Origin: CAZJLP01 sp964546955 | GTDB taxonomy: Bacteria; Verrucomicrobiota; Verrucomicrobiia; Opitutales; Opitutaceae | Direction of reading: 5' to 3' | Assembly: GCA_964546955.1 (NCBI GenBank) | Contig: CAZJLP010000064.1 | Location: forward strand, 1-28,762 | DNA: 28,762 bases | In this document: in pieces, positions 1 to 6,856 of the stretch | Position numbering within the stretch: the stretch's first letter is position 1 | How the letters are laid out: every line of letters begins with the position of its first letter | The notes under the pieces: generated by a model | Told to the model about the DNA's origin: nothing | Seen by the model: the letters and a program-made list of their open reading frames with translations, nothing else | Database searches by the model: none | Translations under genes and position numbers: made by a program

Positions 1-787
1 TCAGCTTGGCTCGGGCCTGTTCGTAAGTTTGGCGAACCTGCGGAGAACAGGTCACCCGGACCGCTCCGAACTTTGTCGGCATATCCGAAGTGAAGCCGAT
101 TTTTCCCCCAGCAAATGCAGCGTCCCTGGCCTCGAGCACGGTGTTGTTACCGATGGTCACGCGAATTTGGTCCCCTTTCACGTCGATCGAAATGGGGATC
201 TCCGCACCCGCCGTCCACGTGAAGGGTTTCTCCGCCAGCACGGCTTCGTTCATCGTTCGGAATCCTTTTCCGCCCGCGACCTTTTTGATCAGTGCCGTCT
301 GACCGGACACTCCGGCGACGTAATAGTGGCGATCGTTCCTATAGCGGAACATGACGCCCGCTAGTCCCTTGCCGTCGTCCGGCGCGAAACGCGTCTCCAC
401 CTTGTAATCTGTCCAGAGGACGTCGCCGGCGATCAACATGGGATGCTGATAGGGGAGTTCCTGCGGTGCGGCGGTGTAGGTTTGGAAAATCAGGGGCCGG
501 CCATTTTCGCGGATGACGCGCCAGGCGCGCTGCGACGGATCGCTCCGGAATGTGGATACAACCCAGTTGCCCTTCGGTGCGACGGTCGGGATGTAGTGAT
601 ATTCCGCTTGGGCGCCGATCACCCCTGCGGACAGCATGCCGGGGGTCAATCCGCTGTAGTCGTCGGTCAGAAGAGTAGCGGTGGCTGCTTCAGAAGCGAC
701 CGCGGGGGCCGAGGGAGGAGTGCGGCAGGCTGACGTTGCGGCAATCGCGATAACAGCCGCGAAAGACAGAAGGCGGAGAGCGTGCAT
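1..787 (-). CDS. Secreted lipoprotein with LamG/DUF1080-like beta-sandwich domain (3' end outside window)
   Basis: I translated the minus strand by hand and found an open frame of 262 codons from ATG at 787 to the window edge with no stop, so the C-terminus is missing. Residues 1-20 are a hydrophobic signal peptide ending in a lipobox-like T-S-A followed by Cys21, so the protein is probably lipid-anchored after export. The rest is rich in beta-strand patterns, with stretches such as DYKVETRFAPDDGKGLAGVM, FRYRNDRHYYVAGVSG and AGGKIGFTSDMPTKFGAVRV. These are typical of the concanavalin/LamG-like fold of DUF1080 (3-keto-disaccharide hydrolase-like) proteins. Such domains often bind or process carbohydrates in Verrucomicrobiota and Planctomycetota. 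I cannot see catalytic residues that fix an activity, and a further domain may lie beyond the edge. No clear Shine-Dalgarno precedes the ATG. Confidence 0.75.
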   Translation of the reverse strand, partial: MHALRLLSFAAVIAIAATSACRTPPSAPAVASEAATATLLTDDYSGLTPGMLSAGVIGAQAEYHYIPTVAPKGNWVVSTFRSDPSQRAWRVIRENGRPLIFQTYTAAPQELPYQHPMLIAGDVLWTDYKVETRFAPDDGKGLAGVMFRYRNDRHYYVAGVSGQTALIKKVAGGKGFRTMNEAVLAEKPFTWTAGAEIPISIDVKGDQIRVTIGNNTVLEARDAAFAGGKIGFTSDMPTKFGAVRVTCSPQVRQTYEQARAKL

Positions 788-897
788 ATGCGGTGGAATG
801 GGGGGGGAATCCGGAGGGGCACAAAATCCGGGCGCGTGTCCGAATCTGTCGAGAAAGCATGGGCTGCTTCGAGCTTTTTCTTGTTTGAGCCAGCGAT

Positions 898-925
898 TTG
901 CGGTGATCGAGCGGGGCGCTATGAT
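898..925 (+). promoter_or_regulatory. Possible sigma70-type promoter for first glnK
   Basis: A TATGAT hexamer at 920-925 (one mismatch to TATAAT) lies 16 bases after TTGCGG at 898-903 (three matches to TTGACA). It is about 75 bases before the glnK start. No sigma54 -24/-12 element with correct spacing was seen here, although one might be expected for a nitrogen-regulated gene. Weak evidence, based on motif only. Confidence 0.25.
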
Positions 926-1002
926 CTGTTCCAACGATTGCTTGCGCCGGTTCCCACGACGAGCCAACACTCTGCTACTTCATCTCTGTTCAATTTTTGC
1001 CC

Positions 1003-1341
1003 ATGAAACTCATCATCGCGATCATCAAACCCTTCAAACTGGAAGAAGTTAAGGCTGCACTCTCCGAGATCGGAATCGAAGGTATGACCGTCACCGAGGT
1101 GAAGGGTTTTGGACGTCAAAAGGGCCACACCGAGATTTACCGTGGCAGCGAGTACACGGTCGACTTTTTGCCCAAGGTGAAACTCGAGATCGCCGTGGCG
1201 GATGACATCGTGGGCAAAGTGGTCGACGCAATTGTAAAAGCGGCGAAGACGGGGAAGATCGGCGACGGTAAAGTTTTTGTGGTGGGATTGGAGAACGCGG
1301 TTCGCATTCGGACTGACGAGCGCGGTGAATCCGCGCTGTGA
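1003..1341 (+). CDS. glnK: PII nitrogen regulatory protein GlnK (copy 1)
   Basis: This 112-residue protein matches the usual PII length exactly. PII trimers sense ATP/ADP and 2-oxoglutarate and bind targets through the T-loop; GlnK types plug the AmtB channel when nitrogen is plentiful. The T-loop is intact, with Tyr51 (the uridylylation site in proteobacteria) inside GHTEIYRGSEYTVDFLPKVK. The C-terminal PII signature TGKIGDGKVFVV is present. The start is ATG 1003; a TTG two codons upstream is less likely because the ATG gives the canonical MKLIIAIIKPFKLEEV beginning. No Shine-Dalgarno is visible. A nearly 500-base gap separates it from amtB, so it may have its own transcript. It is 84% identical (94/112 by my count) to the second copy at 3405; 17 of the 18 differences are after residue 60. 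Confidence 0.95.
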   Translation: MKLIIAIIKPFKLEEVKAALSEIGIEGMTVTEVKGFGRQKGHTEIYRGSEYTVDFLPKVKLEIAVADDIVGKVVDAIVKAAKTGKIGDGKVFVVGLENAVRIRTDERGESAL

Positions 1342-1752
1342 ACTGTAGCGCTGGCCGTCAATCGAGGCGGGCATTCTCTGTCGCGAAGTTGGAGGCAGCG
1401 CGTCGCGTCCGCCGCTGGGCTGGACTTGGGGGCTGCCTGCCCTGGTGATCCGCTCGACGGAAACGTTTCCAACGCACTTCCCAGCGTATACGCGTCGTCC
1501 CCGGGATTCGTCGGGAGGAAGCCAGCAGTAGTTTTATCGTGAGACACGCAGGGCGCCTCTGGCGTAATCTCCAGCGACGGAGCTCCCGCCCTCCTCGCTG
1601 GCTCTCCTGTGCAGTGGCATAGGCTGTGCTAACCGCAGGCGCTTTTTTTTAAAAAAAAAGGCGTTACTTCACCACACAACCGCAGCCTGCCACCTTACTA
1701 TGAAGCATTGGTTTGAACCCGACCCCGCCCTCGTCTTCAGCGCCCGCAATCA

Positions 1753-1784
1753 CCTGGCCTTGAATAGCCTAAGCGTAGGCCAGG
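1753..1784 (+). promoter_or_regulatory. Two competing hairpins in the amtB leader
   Basis: CCTGGCCT at 1753-1760 is perfectly complementary to AGGCCAGG at 1777-1784. GCCTA at 1767-1771 is perfectly complementary to TAGGC at 1776-1780 around an AGCG loop. Both stems need bases 1777-1780, so in a transcript they would compete. This lies 52 bases upstream of the amtB start. Function is unknown; it could be a folded leader or a protein operator. Confidence 0.4.
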
Positions 1785-1821
1785 CCCAGCGACTCCGGCC
1801 TCAATCACGGCTCGCTACTTC

Positions 1822-1827
1822 GGAGGG
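1822..1827 (+). promoter_or_regulatory. Strong ribosome binding site of amtB
   Basis: GGAGGG ends nine bases before ATG 1837. This is one of the few textbook Shine-Dalgarno sequences in the window. It favours ATG 1837 over the internal ATG at 1897, which lacks one. Confidence 0.7.
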
Positions 1828-1836
1828 TGATGAAAA

Positions 1837-3381
1837 ATGAGCACTTTACCTAGAAAAAGGATTCATGGCATCGCGCCTGCTTTGGTACGCGGGCTCATGA
1901 ATACTGTCCTGCTCAAAACCTGTCGCATCCTGGCCGTCGGCGCGGCCGCGTGGTTCGCCACGCTCAGCGCCACCGCACAGACTCCGGCCGCTGAGGCCGC
2001 GCCTGCTACCCCTCCCGCTCCCGCGGCAACGCTTGAACAGCGTGTGGCCGTGATGGAAGCGTACTTCACCAACACCGATCCGTCTGCGCCTTTGAAAGAC
2101 AAGGACGGGAAACTGCCGGACGGTTTGACGACGCCCGTCGTGGGCGTGCCCGGCCCTGGCCACAATGCCTGGCAAATGGTCAGCACGGCGCTGGTTATTT
2201 TCATGACGCTTCCGGGCTTGGCCTTGTTCTATGGAGGGTTGGTTCGCAAGAAGAACGTCCTCTCCGTGCTCGCCCAGTGCATGGGAATTGCAGGCCTCGT
2301 CACAATTTTGTGGTGGGCCGTCGGGTACAGCCTCTCTTTCGCCGGTGGCAATGCTTTCTTCGGCAGCTTGGACAATGCGCTGCTCAAGGGTGTTGAGCCG
2401 GGCAAGACCGGAGCCGGTTACTGGTGGATCAGCGACATGATGTGGTCGATGTTCCAGCTGAGCTTCGCGATCATCACTCCGGCGCTGATCCTCGGTGCGA
2501 TCGCCGAGCGCATGAAGTTCGCCGCGGTTCTGGCCTTTGTGGCCATCTGGATGTTCGCCGTCTACTTTCCCTTCGCCCACATGGTTTGGTCCACGACCGG
2601 TTTCATGTGCGGTCCGCTAAATCCAAACGCAACCATCAAGGCGATCGACTTCGCCGGTGGCACGGTGGTCCACATGACCTCGGGCTGGAGCGCTTTGGTG
2701 CTCTGCATCATCCTCGGGCCCCGCTTGGGCTTCGGTAAGGAAAAGATGGCTCCGCACAGCATGGTGTTGTGCATGGTCGGCACTGGCATGCTCTGGGTGG
2801 GTTGGTACGGCTTCAACGCGGGTTCCGCTTTGGGCGCCGACGCCATTGCTTCGAATGCCTTCGCGACCACTACGATTGCCGCCGCGGTCGGTGGTTTCTC
2901 CTGGGCCATGGCTGAGTGGATCACGCGCCGTCATCCGAGTGTCCTGGGCTTCTGCTCCGGCATCGTAGCGGGATTGGTCGTGATCACGCCGGGCGCCGGC
3001 TTCGTCAGCGTCTCGTCCGCGGTCATTATCGGTATCCTCGCTGGCGTGATCCCATATCTCGCGGTTGCCTACTTGAAGAATAAGATCGGCTATGACGACG
3101 CGCTCGACACTTTCGGTGTGCACGGCGTGGGCGGTACCCTCGGTGCTATCCTCACCGGCATCTTCGCCGACGAGAAGGTCAATTCGGTGGTAGGTCCCTT
3201 GAAGGAAGGCCTGCTGATGGCGCAGCTGAAAGCGGTTGCCCTCACCATCGTGTGGAGCGTGGTCGCCACGGCGGTCATCGCCTTCATCGTGAAGGCCATC
3301 GTGGGTCTCCGTCCCACCACGGAAGTCGAGCGCCAGGGTCTCGACATCAACGAACACGGTGAAGAAGGCTACGTCGACTAA
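1837..3381 (+). CDS. amtB: Ammonium transporter AmtB
   Basis: This 514-residue inner-membrane protein conducts ammonia/ammonium. Residues 21-47 form a hydrophobic signal-like segment ending near A-T-A-Q. A Pro/Ala-rich linker (about 48-65) and a short helix follow, before the channel domain begins near GHNAWQMVSTALVIFMTLPG. The family signature DFAGGTVVHMTSG and the twin pore histidines, His279 (VVHMTSG) and His429 (FGVHGVGG), are present, with about eleven membrane spans. The C-terminal tail GLRPTTEVERQGLDINEHGEEGY matches the cytoplasmic tail that contacts GlnK. I chose ATG 1837 for its strong ribosome site; starting at 1897 would give a more ordinary signal peptide. It sits between two glnK copies, which strongly supports a PII-gated Amt role. 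Confidence 0.96.
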   Translation: MSTLPRKRIHGIAPALVRGLMNTVLLKTCRILAVGAAAWFATLSATAQTPAAEAAPATPPAPAATLEQRVAVMEAYFTNTDPSAPLKDKDGKLPDGLTTPVVGVPGPGHNAWQMVSTALVIFMTLPGLALFYGGLVRKKNVLSVLAQCMGIAGLVTILWWAVGYSLSFAGGNAFFGSLDNALLKGVEPGKTGAGYWWISDMMWSMFQLSFAIITPALILGAIAERMKFAAVLAFVAIWMFAVYFPFAHMVWSTTGFMCGPLNPNATIKAIDFAGGTVVHMTSGWSALVLCIILGPRLGFGKEKMAPHSMVLCMVGTGMLWVGWYGFNAGSALGADAIASNAFATTTIAAAVGGFSWAMAEWITRRHPSVLGFCSGIVAGLVVITPGAGFVSVSSAVIIGILAGVIPYLAVAYLKNKIGYDDALDTFGVHGVGGTLGAILTGIFADEKVNSVVGPLKEGLLMAQLKAVALTIVWSVVATAVIAFIVKAIVGLRPTTEVERQGLDINEHGEEGYVD

Positions 3382-3404
3382 ACCGCTCGATAAATCACAC
3401 TCAA

Positions 3405-3743
3405 ATGAAACTCATCATCGCAATCATCAAGCCGTTCAAACTCGAGGAAGTGAAAACCGCCCTCTCGGAGATCGGCATCGAAGGCATGACGGTGACCGAA
3501 GTCAAAGGCTTCGGTCGGCAGAAGGGTCACACCGAGATTTATCGTGGCAGCGAATACACCGTCGATTTTCTTCCCAAGGTGAAGATCGAGCTGGTGGTGC
3601 CCGGCGAAATCACCGGCAAGGTGGTCGACGCTATCGCGAAATCCGCCAAGACCGGCAAAATCGGTGACGGTAAAATCTTTGTTGTCCCGGTTGAGGACGC
3701 CATCCGCATCCGCACCGACGAGCGCGGCAGCGCCGCCATCTGA
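3405..3743 (+). CDS. glnK: PII nitrogen regulatory protein GlnK (copy 2)
   Basis: A second 112-residue PII protein starts 23 bases after the amtB stop, so the two genes almost certainly form an operon. The first 60 residues differ from copy 1 only at position 18 (Thr for Ala), so the T-loop with Tyr51 is identical. The remaining 17 differences lie in residues 61-112 (for example Pro66-Gly67-Glu68 for Ala-Asp-Asp, Pro95 for Gly). This half contributes to the nucleotide site and trimer contacts. At DNA level the two N-terminal halves differ at many silent positions, so this is an old duplication kept by selection rather than a recent copy. The two proteins could form mixed trimers. A strong terminator follows. 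Confidence 0.95.
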   Translation: MKLIIAIIKPFKLEEVKTALSEIGIEGMTVTEVKGFGRQKGHTEIYRGSEYTVDFLPKVKIELVVPGEITGKVVDAIAKSAKTGKIGDGKIFVVPVEDAIRIRTDERGSAAI

Positions 3744-3770
3744 TTTGATTCGACAACCGTACACTCGCGA

Positions 3771-3799
3771 AGCCGGCCCGCAGGGGCCGGCTTTTTTTT
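3771..3799 (+). terminator. Rho-independent terminator of amtB-glnK
   Basis: A perfect nine-base-pair stem AGCCGGCCC (3771-3779) / GGGCCGGCT (3784-3792) has a GCAG loop and runs into eight T. It lies 28 bases after the glnK2 stop, as expected for the end of this operon. Confidence 0.92.
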
Positions 3800-3858
3800 G
3801 TGTGGGCGTGAACCTGGGCAAGGCGGGTAGGGCGAGCGCGTCCCCAGACGCTGCGACA

Positions 3859-3885
3859 CAAAAAAGGCGCGCCCCCAGGCGCGCC
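3859..3885 (-). terminator. Rho-independent terminator of the LysM gene
   Basis: GGCGCGCC occurs at 3866-3873 and again at 3878-3885. The word is self-complementary, so the two copies form an eight-base-pair stem with a four-base loop. On the minus strand it is followed by six T (A at 3860-3865). It lies 25 bases beyond the stop of the minus-strand LysM gene. Confidence 0.85.
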
Positions 3886-3910
3886 CAAATTCAACGGAGC
3901 GAAACCGGTC

Positions 3911-4513
3911 TCACTTCTTCGGTAGCGATCCTGGCGTATAGAGTACGTCGCCCGCTCGGAGCCGTCCCAAGTTTTGTTGGGGGTTCATCGACGCGAGGTC
4001 GTTCACCGGCACGCCGTAGGTCTTGGCGATCTTGGCCGTCGTGTCGCCCGGTTTTACGCGATATAGTCCGCTGTTGGTGAGCGCGTCGTCGGGCACCTGC
4101 GCCAGCTTCGCGCGCAAGATATTGATCTCGTTCTGGGCCTTCTCCAGACGCGACTCCAAGTCTTTGATCTGGTCCTGCACCCGCGGGTCTTCTTTTTCGG
4201 CGAAAGCCTCGATGGGCTTTCGCAGGAGCGTCAGGCGAATGACTTCTTTGGCATTGGAGAGCAGCACCTCGCTCTTGTTTTCGTCATAACCTACCTTGTA
4301 TCCGCTCAATTCGTCGCCCGATTTTACCCAGGAGCTCGTTTGGTCCGAGTGGTCCTGAATCGCAAAGCTGGTGTTGCCTCCGGCGGTCCCCACACCGGTC
4401 CACACGAACCGCGGTTGTGGCTGGGCTTGCCCCGCCGTTTGCCCCATCGGTGACGGGTCGGCGGCCGATGCGACAGACAAGGAAAGGAGGAGGAGCGGGA
4501 GCAATCGTTTCAT
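3911..4513 (-). CDS. LysM-domain periplasmic protein with coiled coil
   Basis: This 200-residue protein has a clear signal peptide (residues 1-17, ending V-A-S-A) and is exported. Residues about 35-97 are a small beta-rich segment (FVWTGVGTAGGNTSFAIQD and following) of unknown role. Residues about 108-142 are a charged heptad-like coiled coil. Residues 150-194 are one LysM module (YRVKPGDTTAKIAKTYGV ... LRAGDVLYTPG), which binds the glycan chains of peptidoglycan. It is a likely cell-wall-associated scaffold. No catalytic domain is visible. It is a single-gene transcript with its own terminator, and the AT-rich stretch at about 4640-4760 lies upstream and may hold its promoter. ATG 4513 is the natural start because it precedes the signal peptide. 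Confidence 0.85.
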   Translation of the reverse strand: MKRLLPLLLLSLSVASAADPSPMGQTAGQAQPQPRFVWTGVGTAGGNTSFAIQDHSDQTSSWVKSGDELSGYKVGYDENKSEVLLSNAKEVIRLTLLRKPIEAFAEKEDPRVQDQIKDLESRLEKAQNEINILRAKLAQVPDDALTNSGLYRVKPGDTTAKIAKTYGVPVNDLASMNPQQNLGRLRAGDVLYTPGSLPKK

Positions 4514-4804
4514 GATGTGGGGTGGGGGCTGCCAGGTGGCAAGGTGGTGCCCGGGGAAGGCAAAATGATTGGGTGGGGAGAAAATTGAAAAAACCGCTCG
4601 AAGGGCAACCCTTTTTACGGAAGTGAGCCGAGGATAGCCAGCGAGGGATTATTTCACAAATATATGTGGGTGAATTGATTATGAATCTAACAGTGAGCGC
4701 ACTGGCACATTGCGCTGCGATATTGATAGCTACTTAACGCACAAGTTCGCGCGAAATGTCGCTTAATATGTTTGCGGCAGACAGCTGCGCCTCGGGACCG
4801 AGGA

Positions 4805-6742
4805 TCAAGAAGCTGCCGGTTTTTCGGCGGCCTGTTTCTTCTTGTCCGGCAGAGCGCGGGTGGCGTTCTCTCGCTTCACTTTCTCAAGATAGTCCGCAAA
4901 GGGCATCACGCCTTCGTCGCCGCGTGCCCGGCTTCGCACGCTGACGGCGCGAGCTTCCGCTTCCTTGCCTCCGAGCACGAGCGTGTAAGGAATCTTTTCC
5001 AATTCCGCCCGGCGGATCTTTGCGCCGAGCTTGTCGTTGTGCTCGTCGAGACTCGCGCGCAATCCGGCTTCGCGGAGCTGGCTCAGGAGATCGCGGCCGT
5101 AGTCCAATTGTTTTTCGCTGATCGGCACCAGCCTCACTTGTTCCGGCGCGAGCCAGGTGGGAAAATCGCCGGCAAAATGTTCAATGAGGACACCGCAGAA
5201 GCGTTCCATCGAGCCGAACGGAGCGCGATGGATCATGACGGGCCGGTGCGGCTGATTGTCCGCGCCGATGTAAGAAAGGTCGAAGCGGATGGGTAGATTG
5301 TAATCCACTTGGACCGTCCCCAGCTGCCACTCGCGGCCGATCACGTCCTTGATCACGAAATCGATCTTCGGGCCGTAAAAAGCGGCTTCGCCGGGTTCCT
5401 CCGTGAAGGGGACGCCCAACGTTTTCGCCGCTTCTCGGCAGGCCGACTCGGCTTTGTCCCAATTCTCCGCCGTGCCGGTATATTTGTTCGAGTCGGGATC
5501 GCGCAGCCCGACGCGCACGCGGTAATCCTGCATGCCGAGAGTCGTCAGCACGATCTTGACCAGGGAAAGGCAACCGAGGACCTCCCGCGCCACTTGTTCT
5601 TCGGTGCAGAAAAGGTGCGCGTCGTCCTGGGTAAAGCCACGCACTCGCGTCATCCCGTTCAGCTCGCCGGACTGTTCCCACCGATAGACGGTGCCAAATT
5701 CGGCCAGGCGGACGGGAAGATCGCGGTAGCTGTGCGGTTGCGAAGCAAAAATCTTGATGTGGTGCGGGCAATTCATCGGCTTCAACATGAAGCCGTCGAG
5801 CAGTTGATCGTCCGGCTTTACTCGGTCCGCCGCGATTGCCTCGCGTCCCGTGCGTTTGTTGATGTCCTGCCGCAGTTTTTCCGACACGGCATCGAGGCGG
5901 GCATATACCTCCGCGCAGGAACAGCCTTCGTTCAGCGCTTTGGCCAGCGATTCGTTTTCGATCACCGGAGAGAACTGCGACTCTTTATAGTAGGGGAAGT
6001 GGCCGGAAGTCTTGTAGAGTTCCAACTTGCCGATGTGCGGCGTGAAGACCTGGGAGTACCCCTGTTTGCGCAATTCTTCGCTGATGAAGGTCTGCAACTC
6101 CTGCCGTATGATTGAGCCATTCGGCGTCCAAAGGATCAGGCCCTGGCCCACGTCCTCGTCGATGTGGAAAAGTTTGAGCTCTTTCCCGAGCTTGCGGTGA
6201 TCGCGGAGCTTGGCCTGCTCCATGCGTTCGAGGTATTGGGCCAGCTCGTCCTTGGAGGGAAAAGCGGTTCCATAGATGCGTTGAAGCTGTTTATTTTTCT
6301 CGTTGCCGCGGTGGTAGGCGCCCGCGATCGAGAGCAGCTTGAACGCTTTGATCTGTTTGGTGTAGCGAACGTGCGTACCGGCGCAGAGATCCAGAAACTC
6401 CCCGTTTTGGTAGAAGGAAATCGCTTCGCCCTCCGGAATGTCCGCCAGGCGCCCGAGTTTGTAACGGGTCTGTCCCGTCTTCTTGATCAGCTCGACCGCT
6501 TCCTCGCGGGATACCTCTCGCCGGGTGAAGGACTGGTTTTCCTCGATCACTTTCTTCATCTCGACTTCGAGTTTCGCCAAGTCTTCGACGGTCAACTTGT
6601 GATCCAGGTCGAGATCGTAGTAAAAGCCCGTGTCCGTCGGTGGACCGATGTCGAGTTGAACGTCTGGGAAGACGCGGAGTAGAGCCGTCGCGAGCACGTG
6701 AGAGCACGAGTGACGGATTTCTTCAAGCGGAGTCATGGGCAT
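4805..6742 (-). CDS. thrS: Threonyl-tRNA synthetase without TGS domain
   Basis: This 645-residue enzyme charges tRNA-Thr with threonine. It begins directly with the editing domain (His11xxxHis15, then Cys120 and His124 in DLCAGTHV), so the usual N-terminal TGS domain of about 60 residues is absent. The class II catalytic core follows. Zinc ligands are Cys325 (MNCPHH), His376 (DDAHLF) and His505 (MIHRAP); motif 2 (LAEFGTVYRWEQSG) and motif 3 (RAPFGSMERF) are intact. Residues about 257-316, between YYKESQF and FMLKPMNC, are an insertion absent from E. coli ThrRS. The anticodon-binding domain ends in a Lys/Ala-rich tail. A longer frame reaches a TTG at 6787, but those residues resemble nothing. 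ATG 6742 or 6736 is more likely; neither has a ribosome site. It follows cysS on the same strand with a 114-base gap. Confidence 0.95.
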   Translation of the reverse strand: MPMTPLEEIRHSCSHVLATALLRVFPDVQLDIGPPTDTGFYYDLDLDHKLTVEDLAKLEVEMKKVIEENQSFTRREVSREEAVELIKKTGQTRYKLGRLADIPEGEAISFYQNGEFLDLCAGTHVRYTKQIKAFKLLSIAGAYHRGNEKNKQLQRIYGTAFPSKDELAQYLERMEQAKLRDHRKLGKELKLFHIDEDVGQGLILWTPNGSIIRQELQTFISEELRKQGYSQVFTPHIGKLELYKTSGHFPYYKESQFSPVIENESLAKALNEGCSCAEVYARLDAVSEKLRQDINKRTGREAIAADRVKPDDQLLDGFMLKPMNCPHHIKIFASQPHSYRDLPVRLAEFGTVYRWEQSGELNGMTRVRGFTQDDAHLFCTEEQVAREVLGCLSLVKIVLTTLGMQDYRVRVGLRDPDSNKYTGTAENWDKAESACREAAKTLGVPFTEEPGEAAFYGPKIDFVIKDVIGREWQLGTVQVDYNLPIRFDLSYIGADNQPHRPVMIHRAPFGSMERFCGVLIEHFAGDFPTWLAPEQVRLVPISEKQLDYGRDLLSQLREAGLRASLDEHNDKLGAKIRRAELEKIPYTLVLGGKEAEARAVSVRSRARGDEGVMPFADYLEKVKRENATRALPDKKKQAAEKPAAS

Positions 6743-6758
6743 GGTGTGAAAGTTAGCC

Positions 6759-6783
6759 GCGAATGGACGCGAATGGACGCGAA
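6759..6783 (+). repeat. Short tandem repeat, 10-base unit
   Basis: GCGAATGGAC is repeated twice (6759-6768, 6769-6778) and followed by a half copy GCGAA (6779-6783). It lies in the gap between cysS and thrS, just upstream of the thrS start. Similar GCGAAT-rich runs occur between genes in many bacteria; function unknown. Confidence 0.7.
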
Positions 6784-6856
6784 GCAAGCATCGGACGAGA
6801 GAGAAACTGGTATTTATTGGCGTCCATGCGGGGTTAGAAAAAGATGGGGGATTGAG

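Larger units (their letters stand above)
1342..1836 (+). other. Intergenic region glnK-amtB: amtB leader
   Basis: This 495-base gap has no convincing gene; its open frames are short and have no recognisable protein. It contains a T8A9 tract at about 1643-1659, an inverted-repeat leader structure at 1753-1784 and a good ribosome binding site at 1822-1827. It is long enough to hold a promoter and an untranslated leader for amtB-glnK2. Confidence 0.6.

Noticed and set aside
1643..1659. T8A9 tract as a terminator of glnK copy 1
   Set aside because: T-tract and A-tract are adjacent with no loop and only a weak GC stem, and it is 300 bases beyond the stop. It is more likely bent DNA or a leader feature.
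1755..1769. TGGCC...AGCC before amtB as a sigma54 site
   Set aside because: The spacing is one base too short and the match outside GG and GC is poor. The bases are better explained by the hairpins.
1846..2580. Long open frame antisense to amtB
   Set aside because: Amphipathic, low-complexity translation opposite a certain membrane transporter gene; no family resemblance.
3866..3885. Paired GGCGCGCC words as a restriction-site-like repeat or operator
   Set aside because: The T-run on the minus strand and the position after the LysM gene make a terminator the simpler explanation.
4703..4718. TGGCAC followed by CTGC, resembling a sigma54 promoter
   Set aside because: The GG-to-GC spacing is one base too long for the strict -24/-12 spacing, and it points away from the neighbouring minus-strand genes.
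5309..6115. Open frame antisense to thrS
   Set aside because: It lies entirely opposite conserved ThrRS motifs and shows no domain of its own.
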